Positions 1-11,583 of a DNA stretch of 64,000 nucleotides are shown here, in pieces; the first letter of the stretch is position 1, and each line of letters opens with the position of its first letter. The stretch is from an uncultured SAR116 cluster alpha proteobacterium (GTDB lineage Bacteria; Pseudomonadota; Alphaproteobacteria; Puniceispirillales; Marisalimonadaceae). The DNA lies in assembly GCA_902517815.1 (NCBI GenBank), contig CABYED010000003.1, positions 1 to 64,000 on the forward strand. Reading direction: 5' to 3'. The translations under genes were made by a program, and so were the position numbers. A model generated the notes under the pieces. It was given only the letters and a program-made list of their open reading frames with translations, did not search any database and had not been told where the DNA came from.

Positions 1-625
1 CCCTGAAGTAAAATCCTGCTAACAACAATAATTCATGACTATTTAAATTATTTTTTTCATAAATTAGATCAGCAATTTCAATTAGTTCGTCAGAATTATA
101 AAAATTTTCTAATATCAGTAACTTATGTATTGATGAGTTAATATAATATTTTTTTGTTAAATACTTTTTATTATTTTCTGTTTCATTAATCCAAAATTTT
201 GTTAAATTATTCAAATCATCTAAATTGAAAAATAATTTTTGATTTTTTGAAACTTCTAAACTACCTCTGTAATCATTATTTTTAATTTTTAAAATATATT
301 TAGGTAAATTATACAAAGTATTTTTTTTGCCGTAAATTTTTAGTTTATGAGAAACCTTGTCTGCAGTATCAAAATTTCCAATAACTAGATTTGAAAAAAA
401 CTTTATTTCCAAGAGTTTTTGATTGTTAAAATTTTTATTAAGTATTCTGCTGACTGTATAAGCATCTCCTTTTTTCATTGAATAGTTTGCTGTAAGATAA
501 TTTCCTGCATATGATGTTCTTAACTTTTGATTATTATGATAATGAGATACATCTGAGACATTAGCTTTGATATTACAACCTATCAAATTAAGTGTAATTA
601 GAAAAATTAGTGCACTTTTAATCAT
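1..625 (-). CDS. TPR-type lipoprotein, truncated by window edge
   Basis: The reading frame opens with ATG at 625 and stays open to base 1, so the 3' end lies outside the window (about 208 codons seen). The N-terminus is a short hydrophobic segment ending in a lipobox-like LIGC, so it is probably a lipid-anchored periplasmic protein. The following residues (SYAGNYLTANYSMKKGDAYTV and onward) resemble the first repeats of the tetratricopeptide proteins common in alphaproteobacteria. The gene diverges from the glycosylase-like gene. Its exact function is not recognised. The TPR assignment is inference from pattern; the open frame and lipobox are seen directly. Confidence 0.7.
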   Translation of the reverse strand, partial: MIKSALIFLITLNLIGCNIKANVSDVSHYHNNQKLRTSYAGNYLTANYSMKKGDAYTVSRILNKNFNNQKLLEIKFFSNLVIGNFDTADKVSHKLKIYGKKNTLYNLPKYILKIKNNDYRGSLEVSKNQKLFFNLDDLNNLTKFWINETENNKKYLTKKYYINSSIHKLLILENFYNSDELIEIADLIYEKNNLNSHELLLLAGFYFR

Positions 626-715
626 AAAATTTTCCAAAAGTTATTTATCTCTTTAATAAAAAACAATACAATCTATTTTATATTTATTAAATAATATTTA
701 ATAGGAAATTTTTAA

Positions 716-1474
716 TTGAAACTTTCAGAAATTAAAAACCAAAATTTAATTACAAATGTTTTAAATTTTTACAGAGAAATTGGAATCGACATTACAGTTT
801 CTAGTAAATTTTTTCATAAAGAGCCTCTTTTATTTAAAGATAACGAAAAAAATGTAAGACTAAACCAAAATGGCTGTATCCAAAAAAATAATGATTTATT
901 AATCAAACAACTAGAATATTCATTCAAAAATTTTGAAGGTTGTAAATTAAAAAAAACATCTACAAATTTTGTGAGCTTCTACGGAAATATAAATTCGAAG
1001 TTATTAATTATTGATGGACCTCCAGATGTTGAAGAAGATAAGAAAGGCGCATCTTTTGTTTCAAGTAAAGGATTATTATTTGAAAAAATGCTTAATGCTA
1101 TAGAACTGAAGATAGAGGAAACTTTCATTGTTAAAGGTATTCCTTGGAGACCTCCAGGTAATAGGTACCCAAGTAATGAAGAAATAAAAATCTGTAGACC
1201 CTTTATTCTTAATTTGATAAATTTATTAAAACCGAAAATAATTGTCTGTTTGGGCGAGGTGCCCACTTACCAAGTTTTAGAATTGAAAGAAAGCATAATT
1301 AAACTGAGGGGGAAATGGCAAATATTAAAATCTAAAGAGTTTAACTGTGAATTTCCTGTTCTTCCAACCTTTAGTATCTCACATTTATTAAACAGACCAG
1401 ATTTAAAAAAATATGCTTGGGAAGACATGAAGTTACTAAGAGACAGAATAAAAGAAAATTTAATTACGTTATGA
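716..1474 (+). CDS. Uracil-DNA glycosylase family 4-like protein with degenerate catalytic motifs
   Basis: A 252-residue protein starting at TTG 716. The fold signature of family 4/5 uracil-DNA glycosylases is clear: an FEGCKLK segment near residue 73, SFVSSKGLLFEKML near 113-126, WRPPGNRYP at 144-152 and the closing helix AWEDMKLLRDRI. The two catalytic motifs are altered: the GEAPG loop reads DGPPD (100-104), and the region that normally carries HPS/HPA reads SIS within TFSISHLLNRP (218-228). The enzyme may therefore be inactive on uracil or act differently. It overlaps the downstream transglycosylase gene by four bases (ATGA), which indicates translational coupling. Confidence 0.75.
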   Translation: MKLSEIKNQNLITNVLNFYREIGIDITVSSKFFHKEPLLFKDNEKNVRLNQNGCIQKNNDLLIKQLEYSFKNFEGCKLKKTSTNFVSFYGNINSKLLIIDGPPDVEEDKKGASFVSSKGLLFEKMLNAIELKIEETFIVKGIPWRPPGNRYPSNEEIKICRPFILNLINLLKPKIIVCLGEVPTYQVLELKESIIKLRGKWQILKSKEFNCEFPVLPTFSISHLLNRPDLKKYAWEDMKLLRDRIKENLITL

Positions 1475-3246
1475 CAATTTTAAAAAATATAAAATTGCTT
1501 TCTGCATTTATTCTTTTAGGTTCATTATTTTTTTCTAATATTTCATTTGCAAATAATGAAAATGTTAAAAAAATACTCTCAAAAAATGATATCAAAATTT
1601 ATAAAAAAATTTTTGAAATTCAAAAAATTCCAATTAAAAGTAAAAAATCTAAGGAGTGGAAAAAAGTTGACGATTTAATCAGGCAGTTAGATAATAAAAT
1701 ATTATTAGGAAATGTATATGCTGAACGATTTTTGCATCCTACTGGTTGGAGAAGTTCATACAATGATTTAAAAAATTGGCTTGATAAATATAATGATCAT
1801 CCAGATGCCACGAGGATTATCAGGATAGCTCTTAAGAGAAAACCGAATAATTTAAAGAGTCCAAAAAAACCAACACCAGGGTTTCTAAATGGATATGGTA
1901 CATACAAAGCAAACGTATTAAAGCCTAGGTTTCCTATTGATAATCATAAATATAAAACGTTCGCTTATTCTACTTCAATCAAATTTAGAAGAGCTATTAA
2001 TAAAAGAAATATTATATATGCTGAAAATTTGTTGAATAGCAAGAGAGTAAAAAAAAATCTCACTCAAAATGAGTTATCACAGCTTAGAGCAGAATTATCA
2101 CATGCGCTGTTTATTTTTGAAAAGGATTATAAATCTATAAGACAAGCTAGACTTTCATTAAGTTTGTCCCAAAAGCCAAACTCTCTAGCATTGTGGGCCG
2201 GTGGATTATCATCATGGAGAATAAAAGACATTAAATTGTCAAAATATTTCTTTAATAAATTATCAGATATTAAGGGACCTGAAGGAATAACTGCTGGTGG
2301 AGGTTATTGGTCAGCTAGAATTTCATATTTATTGGGAAATGCTAAAGATGCAAATTATTTCTTAAAAAAAGCAGCTACAAAAGAGCGAACTTTTTATGGA
2401 TCATTGGCAATGGCTTCTTTAGGTTATAAGTATAAACCAAATTTTGACTTACCAAAATATGACCGAAGTTTAATTAACAAAATTTTAAAATATAGGGGTG
2501 GTGTAAGAGCCTTAGCATTAATAGAAGTAAATGAATTCTACAAAGCCGCAAGAGAGTTTAGAAAAATTATTCCTAAATTTGACGTAAAAGATTATCCTCA
2601 ATTATTATCATTCACATCAAAAAACAACATGCCAGGATTAACTTTTAGGTTGGCTGCTATTTTAAGAAATGATCATAATAAAATATTATTAGGAGGTTTA
2701 TATCCTGTACCATCCTGGAACATAAATACTTCAGACTTGAAAGATAAGGCACTTCTATATGCTATAGCTCGACAAGAATCAGGTTTTAACCCAAGAGCCA
2801 AAAGCCCATCAAAGGCCATGGGTGTTCTTCAAATAATTCCTTCGACAGCAGCCTTTATAATGAAAAACAGAGAATATAGACTTAGAAGAAGTAAAAATCA
2901 CTTGCTTTATAATCCCCCTCATAACATTTCAATTGGTTCTAAATATATAAAATTTCTCTTTAGTTTGCCTATCGTAAATAATGATTTAATGTGGATGTTA
3001 GCAAGCTATAATGCCGGTCCAGGAAATTTTGGAAAATGGATAAAACACAGAAATTACAAATATAAAGACACTCTACTAATGTTGGAAAGTTTGCCTGCTA
3101 GAGAAACTAGAAATTATATAAAGTTAGTGCTTACAAATTTATGGGTCTACAAGACCAGATTTAATCAAGATAACACAGTACTGCTCTCACTTGCATCTGG
3201 AAAATCTATAGATTCAAAAGTTTTTTTCAAAAATACAGGAAGTTAA
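1471..3246 (+). CDS. slt: Soluble lytic murein transglycosylase (Slt-type)
   Basis: A 591-residue periplasmic enzyme that cleaves peptidoglycan glycan strands to 1,6-anhydromuropeptides. I chose ATG 1471, not the in-frame codon at 1417, because it overlaps the upstream stop as ATGA and begins directly with a signal peptide (cleavage likely after SFA, residue 27). A long alpha-helical superhelix region precedes the C-terminal SLT domain. The catalytic glutamate is E436 in ARQESGFNP, followed by AMGVLQIIPSTA and SYNAGPGN (512-519). Length and domain order fit the Slt70 class. The neighbours are unrelated housekeeping genes. Confidence 0.93.
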   Translation: MTILKNIKLLSAFILLGSLFFSNISFANNENVKKILSKNDIKIYKKIFEIQKIPIKSKKSKEWKKVDDLIRQLDNKILLGNVYAERFLHPTGWRSSYNDLKNWLDKYNDHPDATRIIRIALKRKPNNLKSPKKPTPGFLNGYGTYKANVLKPRFPIDNHKYKTFAYSTSIKFRRAINKRNIIYAENLLNSKRVKKNLTQNELSQLRAELSHALFIFEKDYKSIRQARLSLSLSQKPNSLALWAGGLSSWRIKDIKLSKYFFNKLSDIKGPEGITAGGGYWSARISYLLGNAKDANYFLKKAATKERTFYGSLAMASLGYKYKPNFDLPKYDRSLINKILKYRGGVRALALIEVNEFYKAAREFRKIIPKFDVKDYPQLLSFTSKNNMPGLTFRLAAILRNDHNKILLGGLYPVPSWNINTSDLKDKALLYAIARQESGFNPRAKSPSKAMGVLQIIPSTAAFIMKNREYRLRRSKNHLLYNPPHNISIGSKYIKFLFSLPIVNNDLMWMLASYNAGPGNFGKWIKHRNYKYKDTLLMLESLPARETRNYIKLVLTNLWVYKTRFNQDNTVLLSLASGKSIDSKVFFKNTGS

Positions 3247-3254
3247 AATTAATA

Positions 3255-3794
3255 ATGGTAGAAAATGAATTTATTCCTATAAATATTGCAGTTGTGACTA
3301 TTTCGGACACAAGGGAATTAAAAAACGACAAGTCAGGTGAGACTTTACAAAATAGAATTACTCAATTTGGGCACAAAGTAACAGTAAGAGAAATAGTAAA
3401 AGACGATTTTAATGAAATTTCTGATTTATTTAAAAAGTTACTTAAAAATAAAGATATAGATGTTGTAATTTCTACAGGTGGTACTGGACTTACAGGAAGA
3501 GATATTACACCGGAGGTAATGGAAACACTTTTTGAAAAAACTATAGATGGTTTTGGAGAGATGTTTCGTTGGTTATCATTTAAAAAAATTAATACATCAG
3601 CATTACAATCACGAGCACTTGCTGGAGTTGCATGTGGCAAATATATTTTTTGTTTACCTGGCTCTCCTTCTGCGTGTAAAGATGGATGGGACGAAATATT
3701 GAAATATCAATTGGATGTAAGACATAAACCATGTAACTTTGTAGAAATTATGCCTAGACTCCAAGAGCATAAATATTTTCGTTCTAAAAATTGA
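3255..3794 (+). CDS. moaB: MoaB/MogA-family molybdopterin adenylyltransferase-like protein
   Basis: A 179-residue protein of the MoaB/MogA fold, which adenylylates molybdopterin during molybdenum cofactor synthesis. Visible family marks are AVVTISDTRE at the N-terminus, STGGTGLTGRDITPEVME (residues 73-90), which forms the substrate loop, and LPGSPSACKDGWDEIL near the C-terminus. It follows slt by eight bases, and its TGA shares one base with the ATG of the RNase HII gene (TGATG), so the genes are probably co-transcribed. No other molybdenum cofactor genes occur in the window, so a role beyond the family assignment is inferred. Confidence 0.88.
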   Translation: MVENEFIPINIAVVTISDTRELKNDKSGETLQNRITQFGHKVTVREIVKDDFNEISDLFKKLLKNKDIDVVISTGGTGLTGRDITPEVMETLFEKTIDGFGEMFRWLSFKKINTSALQSRALAGVACGKYIFCLPGSPSACKDGWDEILKYQLDVRHKPCNFVEIMPRLQEHKYFRSKN

Positions 3795-4489
3795 TGATAA
3801 GTTTTGATATAGAAAGAGATTTATATAACAAAAATATAATTATGATAGGAGTTGATGAAGCTGGAAGGGGTTCATGGGCTGGTCCATTAGTGTCAACAGC
3901 ATGTTGGTTTGATTTTACTAAATATAAATCTTTGCATTCAGAAATTAACGATAGCAAGAAATTAAAATCGTCTAAGCGAAAAGAAATAATATTATCATTA
4001 GATAATTTTGTTAAATATTCTTCTTCTATTGCTAGTGTAATGGAAATTGACAAGTATGGTCTTTCATATGCAAATGCTATTGCTATGAAGAGGTCTATCT
4101 TTTCACTAACTCAAGAATTAAAAAAACACTCACAACTATATAGAAATAAAGATTTTTGTATTTATGTTGATGGAAAATTTAAACCAGATTTTAAAAATTT
4201 GGATAATTTTTTACAACTTAACAAATTACATTTAGATAAATATTCAATTGAAGGTCTTGTTAAGGGCGACAGTCTTAGCAAAACTATTGCTTTAGCAAGT
4301 ATTATTTCAAAAGAAACAAGAGATACTGTAATGAGGCAGTGGTCAAAAAAACACCCATCTTACTTGTTTGACAGTAATTTTGGATATGGGACCAAAAATC
4401 ATATAAATGCTATTTTAGAAAATGGTATTTTAGATTTACACAGAAAATCTTTCAAGCCTATTGCTACTATATATAGTAATATAAACTAA
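3794..4489 (+). CDS. rnhB: Ribonuclease HII
   Basis: A 231-residue endonuclease that removes ribonucleotides from RNA-DNA hybrids. Catalytic acidic residues sit in GVDEAGRG (D21, E22), the NDSKKLKSSKR segment follows, then VKGDSLSKTIALASIISKETRD, and HPSYLFDSNFGYGTKNH is the usual C-terminal signature. I chose ATG 3794, which overlaps the moaB stop by one base; a TTG three bases earlier is possible. The sequence after the catalytic loop is GSWAGPL instead of the GPLAGPV usual in proteobacteria. It is followed by a 117-base gap containing the ccrM promoter. Confidence 0.93.
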   Translation: MISFDIERDLYNKNIIMIGVDEAGRGSWAGPLVSTACWFDFTKYKSLHSEINDSKKLKSSKRKEIILSLDNFVKYSSSIASVMEIDKYGLSYANAIAMKRSIFSLTQELKKHSQLYRNKDFCIYVDGKFKPDFKNLDNFLQLNKLHLDKYSIEGLVKGDSLSKTIALASIISKETRDTVMRQWSKKHPSYLFDSNFGYGTKNHINAILENGILDLHRKSFKPIATIYSNIN

Positions 4490-4559
4490 TAAATATACAC
4501 ATATTGTATAAGTCAAATTAATTTAACTAAGTAATTGACATTATTAAATAATTATCATT

Positions 4560-4568
4560 TTATCCACA
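4560..4568 (+). promoter_or_regulatory. Perfect DnaA box upstream of ccrM
   Basis: TTATCCACA matches the high-affinity DnaA box consensus exactly and lies 38 bases before the ccrM start codon. A TATAAT hexamer (4572-4577) lies three bases downstream of it, so a bound protein would cover the promoter. No GANTC site is seen in the leader. A functional role is inferred; a single nine-base match could be chance. Confidence 0.5.
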
Positions 4569-4571
4569 GTA

Positions 4572-4577
4572 TATAAT
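4572..4577 (+). promoter_or_regulatory. Candidate -10 element for ccrM
   Basis: TATAAT lies 29 bases upstream of the ccrM ATG. No good -35 is present at the usual spacing. A TTGACA at 4535-4540 is too far from this hexamer but could pair with a poorer -10 near 4558. Assignment is by motif only. Confidence 0.35.
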
Positions 4578-4588
4578 CAAGATATTAA

Positions 4589-7841
<3,253 letters not shown>

Positions 7842-7886
7842 TTTTATCCCCAATGTGAGTATTATTCAAAAAATTAATATCATTTT

Positions 7887-9296
7887 TTAGAAATTATCTA
7901 AAGTTAATCCTTCATTTTTGAGAAAATTTTTAACTTCAAAATACAATTCTTTCTTATCTTTTTCAGATTTACCTTCAAACCTAACTACCAGTGCTTCTTC
8001 AGTGTTACTTGCGCGTATTAACCACCAACCATGATTATTTTTAACTCTTAAGCCGTCTAATGTAATTACATCATTGGAATTATATTTTTCAAACACTTTT
8101 TTAGATATATTATCTATAGTTAAAAACTTAATTTCATCAGAACAAAAAACTTTAATTTCAGGTGAAACAAATGTTTCAGGCAAAGTTGATATAAATTTAT
8201 CCAATTCAAAATTATTTGCCGTTAAGGTAAGTAATCTTATAGCTGCATAAAGTGCATCATCATAACCAAAATAGGTGTCACCAAAAAAAATGTGACCAGA
8301 CATTTCACCTGCTAATGGGGATTTTATTTCTTTAATTCTTTTTTTGATGTTTGAATGTCCTGTTTTTCCAATTTCTGCTTTAAAACCTAGAGATATAATA
8401 TTCTCATATGCAACGTAACTTGACTTAATATCTAAAATTATTGTTTGAATAATTTTATCATTTGCAGCTATTGAATTTGCAAGAAATGCAGTTAATAAAT
8501 CACCAGGAATTGGCCTTCCTTGCTTGTCAACAACACCAATTCTGTCACCATCTCCATCAAATGCTATTCCAAGTTCAGCATCAACCTCTTTCATTTTATT
8601 TCTCAAAATTTTTAGAGTAGACTCATCAGTAGGATCAGGATGATGATTTGGAAAATTGCCATCAACTTTAGAATATAAGATAACGTGTTTTCCAGGAATT
8701 TTTGTGGTTATCATCTCAAGTGAAGGACCGGATGCGCCATTGCCACAATCCCAAACAATAGTTTTATCATCAAGTTGTCGTTTAATATTTTGGAGAGGTT
8801 TAATAATTTCATCAACATAATGAGTATTTATTGCGACAGATTTAGAAAAACCATTATAGGTTCTTGAATAACCTTTGCTTGCGAAATGTCCTAGTTTTTG
8901 AATATCTTCTCCAAAGAAAGAGTTTTGATTTAAAACTATTTTAAAACCATTATAATCCTTTGGATTATGACTTCCAGTGACTTGTATTGCTCCATCTGCC
9001 TTATAATAATTACTTGCAAAATATAGCATTGGCGTTGGACCCAGTCCAATTCTATAAATTTCGCAACCAGAATTTTCAAGTCCTTCAGTCAGTTTTTCTT
9101 CTAATAATGGGCTAGATAACCTTCCATCCATTCCAACAACAATTAATGGATGTTTTTTTTTTGGGTTTTTTTCTCTGACTATAATGCCAAAGAAAAAACC
9201 GAGCATAAAGGCATCTTTTTCTGTTAAGGTTTTTTCATAAATACCCCTAATGTCGTATGATCGAAGAATTGTGTTGTTAAAAGTATGCTTAAACAT
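7887..9296 (-). CDS. Phosphomannomutase/phosphoglucomutase
   Basis: A 469-residue alpha-D-phosphohexomutase (AlgC/ManB type) interconverting hexose 6- and 1-phosphates. The phosphoserine loop is VTGSHNP (S109), the metal-binding loop is FDGDGDR (about 247-252), the sugar-binding segment is GEMSGHIFFGD, and the phosphate-binding loop near the C-terminus is RASNTEEALVVRFE. ATG 9296 is taken as start; the preceding codon is TTG and also possible. It follows galU by only five bases, so the two genes form one unit that makes UDP-glucose precursors. Confidence 0.92.
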   Translation of the reverse strand: MFKHTFNNTILRSYDIRGIYEKTLTEKDAFMLGFFFGIIVREKNPKKKHPLIVVGMDGRLSSPLLEEKLTEGLENSGCEIYRIGLGPTPMLYFASNYYKADGAIQVTGSHNPKDYNGFKIVLNQNSFFGEDIQKLGHFASKGYSRTYNGFSKSVAINTHYVDEIIKPLQNIKRQLDDKTIVWDCGNGASGPSLEMITTKIPGKHVILYSKVDGNFPNHHPDPTDESTLKILRNKMKEVDAELGIAFDGDGDRIGVVDKQGRPIPGDLLTAFLANSIAANDKIIQTIILDIKSSYVAYENIISLGFKAEIGKTGHSNIKKRIKEIKSPLAGEMSGHIFFGDTYFGYDDALYAAIRLLTLTANNFELDKFISTLPETFVSPEIKVFCSDEIKFLTIDNISKKVFEKYNSNDVITLDGLRVKNNHGWWLIRASNTEEALVVRFEGKSEKDKKELYFEVKNFLKNEGLTLDNF

Positions 9297-9301
9297 CAAT
9301 T

Positions 9302-10165
9302 TTAACTAACTATTTCACGTTTTAGCCAATTTTTAAGTTTCTGTTTCATTTCTGGCCTTTCAATAGAAAAACGAATGTTTGCTTGTATAAATCCTAATTT
9401 AGAACCACAATCAAATCGTTCCTCTGAAAATTTATATCCCATACAATTTGACACACCTATTCTACTTGCTATAGCGTCAGTAAGTTGAATTTCATTGCTC
9501 GCACCTCTATTTTGTTGTTCTAAAACCTCAAAAACGGCTGGTTCTATAATATATCTCCCGACAACAGCCATATTGCTAGGTGCATTTTCTGTGGATGGTT
9601 TTTCTATGAGGCCTAAAATTTCAGTAACATTTTTGTCTATCGATTTTCCAGGAGATATCACTCCATATGAGGATACGTCTTTTCTGTCTACATCCATTAC
9701 AGCAAGCATGTTACCAGAATTATATTTAGCAATCATTTCTTTAATTGTATTTCCACCATAAATTAAGTCATCCGCAAGAATTATCGCAACTGGTTCATCT
9801 CCAATTAAATGTCTAGCACACCAAACAGCATGACCGAGACCAGCCGGTTCTTGTTGTCTTACATAAGCAAATGATCCAGGGATTTTGAGCATTTCTTGAG
9901 CAGTTTTAAGGGTTTGTCTTTTTCCTTTTGAAAGTAAGTTATTTTCTAGTTCAAAAGAATGATCAAAATGATTTTCTATGGCAGATTTTCCTCGACTAGT
10001 AACAAAAATAAATTGTTCAATACCTGCATTAGCCGCTTCTTCAACTGCATATTGTATAAGGGGCTTGTCAACAATTGGAAGCATTTCTTTAGGCATTGAC
10101 TTGGTAGCAGGAAGAAATCTTGTACCTAATCCACCCACTGGAAATATTGCTTTCTTAATTTTCAT
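9302..10165 (-). CDS. galU: UTP-glucose-1-phosphate uridylyltransferase
   Basis: A 287-residue nucleotidyltransferase making UDP-glucose from glucose 1-phosphate and UTP. The N-terminal nucleotide-binding signature GGLGTRFLPATKSMPKEML (about residues 11-29) and VDKPLIQYAVEEA are textbook for GalU, and ADDLIYGGNTIKEM carries the metal-binding aspartates. Length is typical. It is first in the minus-strand pair with the phosphohexomutase and lies head to head with UDP-glucose dehydrogenase, the next enzyme in the pathway, across a 101-base shared promoter region. Confidence 0.96.
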   Translation of the reverse strand: MKIKKAIFPVGGLGTRFLPATKSMPKEMLPIVDKPLIQYAVEEAANAGIEQFIFVTSRGKSAIENHFDHSFELENNLLSKGKRQTLKTAQEMLKIPGSFAYVRQQEPAGLGHAVWCARHLIGDEPVAIILADDLIYGGNTIKEMIAKYNSGNMLAVMDVDRKDVSSYGVISPGKSIDKNVTEILGLIEKPSTENAPSNMAVVGRYIIEPAVFEVLEQQNRGASNEIQLTDAIASRIGVSNCMGYKFSEERFDCGSKLGFIQANIRFSIERPEMKQKLKNWLKREIVS

Positions 10166-10266
10166 TCACAAATCCTATAAACTGGTATAATAGTTGATAT
10201 GGTTATTATTTTTTTATTTTCAATCAGTTAAAAACTTTATGTTTCTCAAATATAAGAGGATATGTC

Positions 10267-11583
10267 ATGAAAATAACAATGTTAGGAACTGGCTATGTTG
10301 GATTAGTATCTGGAACTTGTTTTTCAGAGTTTGGTTTTGATGTATGTTGTGTAGACAAAGATAAAGACAAAATCACTAACTTAAAAAAAAACATTATACC
10401 TATCTATGAACCAGGTCTTGAGAATTTAGTTAAAAAGAACAAAGATGCTAACCGGCTCACTTTCAGCAATGATATAAAAAAAAATATAACAAACGCAGAC
10501 ATTGTTTTTATTGCAGTGGGAACACCTGCAAGACGTGGTGATGGTCATGCTGATTTATCATATGTTTATGAAGCTGCAGAAGAAATAGCAAAGAATTTAG
10601 TTGGCTATACAGTTGTTGTCACTAAGTCCACAGTACCAGTTGGAACAGGAAATGAAATTAAAAAAATTATTTGTAAAACAAATCCTAAAGCTAAATTTGA
10701 TGTGGTTTCAAATCCAGAATTTTTAAGAGAAGGTAATGCTATTCAGGATTTTATGAGACCAGATAGAGTAGTTGTTGGTTGCGAAACTGAAAAAGCTAAA
10801 GAAGTAATTTCAAAAATATACAAACCTTTGTATCTAATTGAAACTCCAATTTTATTTACTGACTTAAAAACAGCCGAGTTGATTAAGTATGCTAGTAATG
10901 CATTCTTAGCTGTTAAAATTTCTTATATTAATCAGATGGCAGATTTATGTGAAAAAGTTGGGGCGGATGTTCACGATGTTTCACGAGGGATCGGTCTTGA
11001 CAAAAGAATTGGTAGTAAATTCTTGCATCCTGGACCAGGTTATGGTGGATCTTGTTTTCCAAAAGACACTCAAGCTCTTGTAATAACTGCTAATTATTAT
11101 GACTCTAATATTTCTATTATAGAAAATGTGATCAATTACAATTCTCAAAGAAAAATAGATATGGCAGAAAAAATAATCTTTGTCTTAGGAAAAAATTATG
11201 AGAATAAGAAAATATCTATTCTAGGGCTAGCATTCAAACCAGAAACTGATGATATGAGAGAAAGTCCGTGTCTTGATATTATTCCCAAACTTCAAGAAAA
11301 AAATTTACAAATCTCTGCATATGATCCAGTAGCCATGGATGAAGCAAAAAAATTATTACAAAATGTCCAATTTACTGAAAGTATTGAAGATTGCATTAAC
11401 AATAGTGATGCACTTGTAATTTTAACTGAGTGGAATGAATTTAGAAGTTTGTCACCGGAAAGACTAAAAAAACATATGAAAGGAAATATTATAATGGATT
11501 TAAGAAACGCCCTTAACCCAGAAAGTTTTCGTGAGAGTGGTTTCAATCTTATTCAGATAGGGAGACCAATTCCTAGCCAGTAA
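10267..11583 (+). CDS. ugd: UDP-glucose 6-dehydrogenase
   Basis: A 438-residue enzyme oxidising UDP-glucose to UDP-glucuronate in two NAD-dependent steps. The Rossmann motif GTGYVGLVSG is at residues 7-16, VGTPARRGDGHADLSYV follows, and the catalytic cysteine is in GPGYGGSCFPKDTQAL. The C-terminal UDP-binding domain is complete. It is transcribed away from galU, which supplies its substrate; the product feeds surface polysaccharide synthesis. It ends 11 bases inside the convergent transporter ATPase gene, and its probable terminator lies inside that gene. Confidence 0.95.
   Translation: MKITMLGTGYVGLVSGTCFSEFGFDVCCVDKDKDKITNLKKNIIPIYEPGLENLVKKNKDANRLTFSNDIKKNITNADIVFIAVGTPARRGDGHADLSYVYEAAEEIAKNLVGYTVVVTKSTVPVGTGNEIKKIICKTNPKAKFDVVSNPEFLREGNAIQDFMRPDRVVVGCETEKAKEVISKIYKPLYLIETPILFTDLKTAELIKYASNAFLAVKISYINQMADLCEKVGADVHDVSRGIGLDKRIGSKFLHPGPGYGGSCFPKDTQALVITANYYDSNISIIENVINYNSQRKIDMAEKIIFVLGKNYENKKISILGLAFKPETDDMRESPCLDIIPKLQEKNLQISAYDPVAMDEAKKLLQNVQFTESIEDCINNSDALVILTEWNEFRSLSPERLKKHMKGNIIMDLRNALNPESFRESGFNLIQIGRPIPSQ

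Noticed and set aside
1417-1470. Longer start for the lytic transglycosylase
   Set aside because: It would place 18 basic residues before the signal peptide and overlap the upstream gene; ATG 1471 with ATGA coupling is better.
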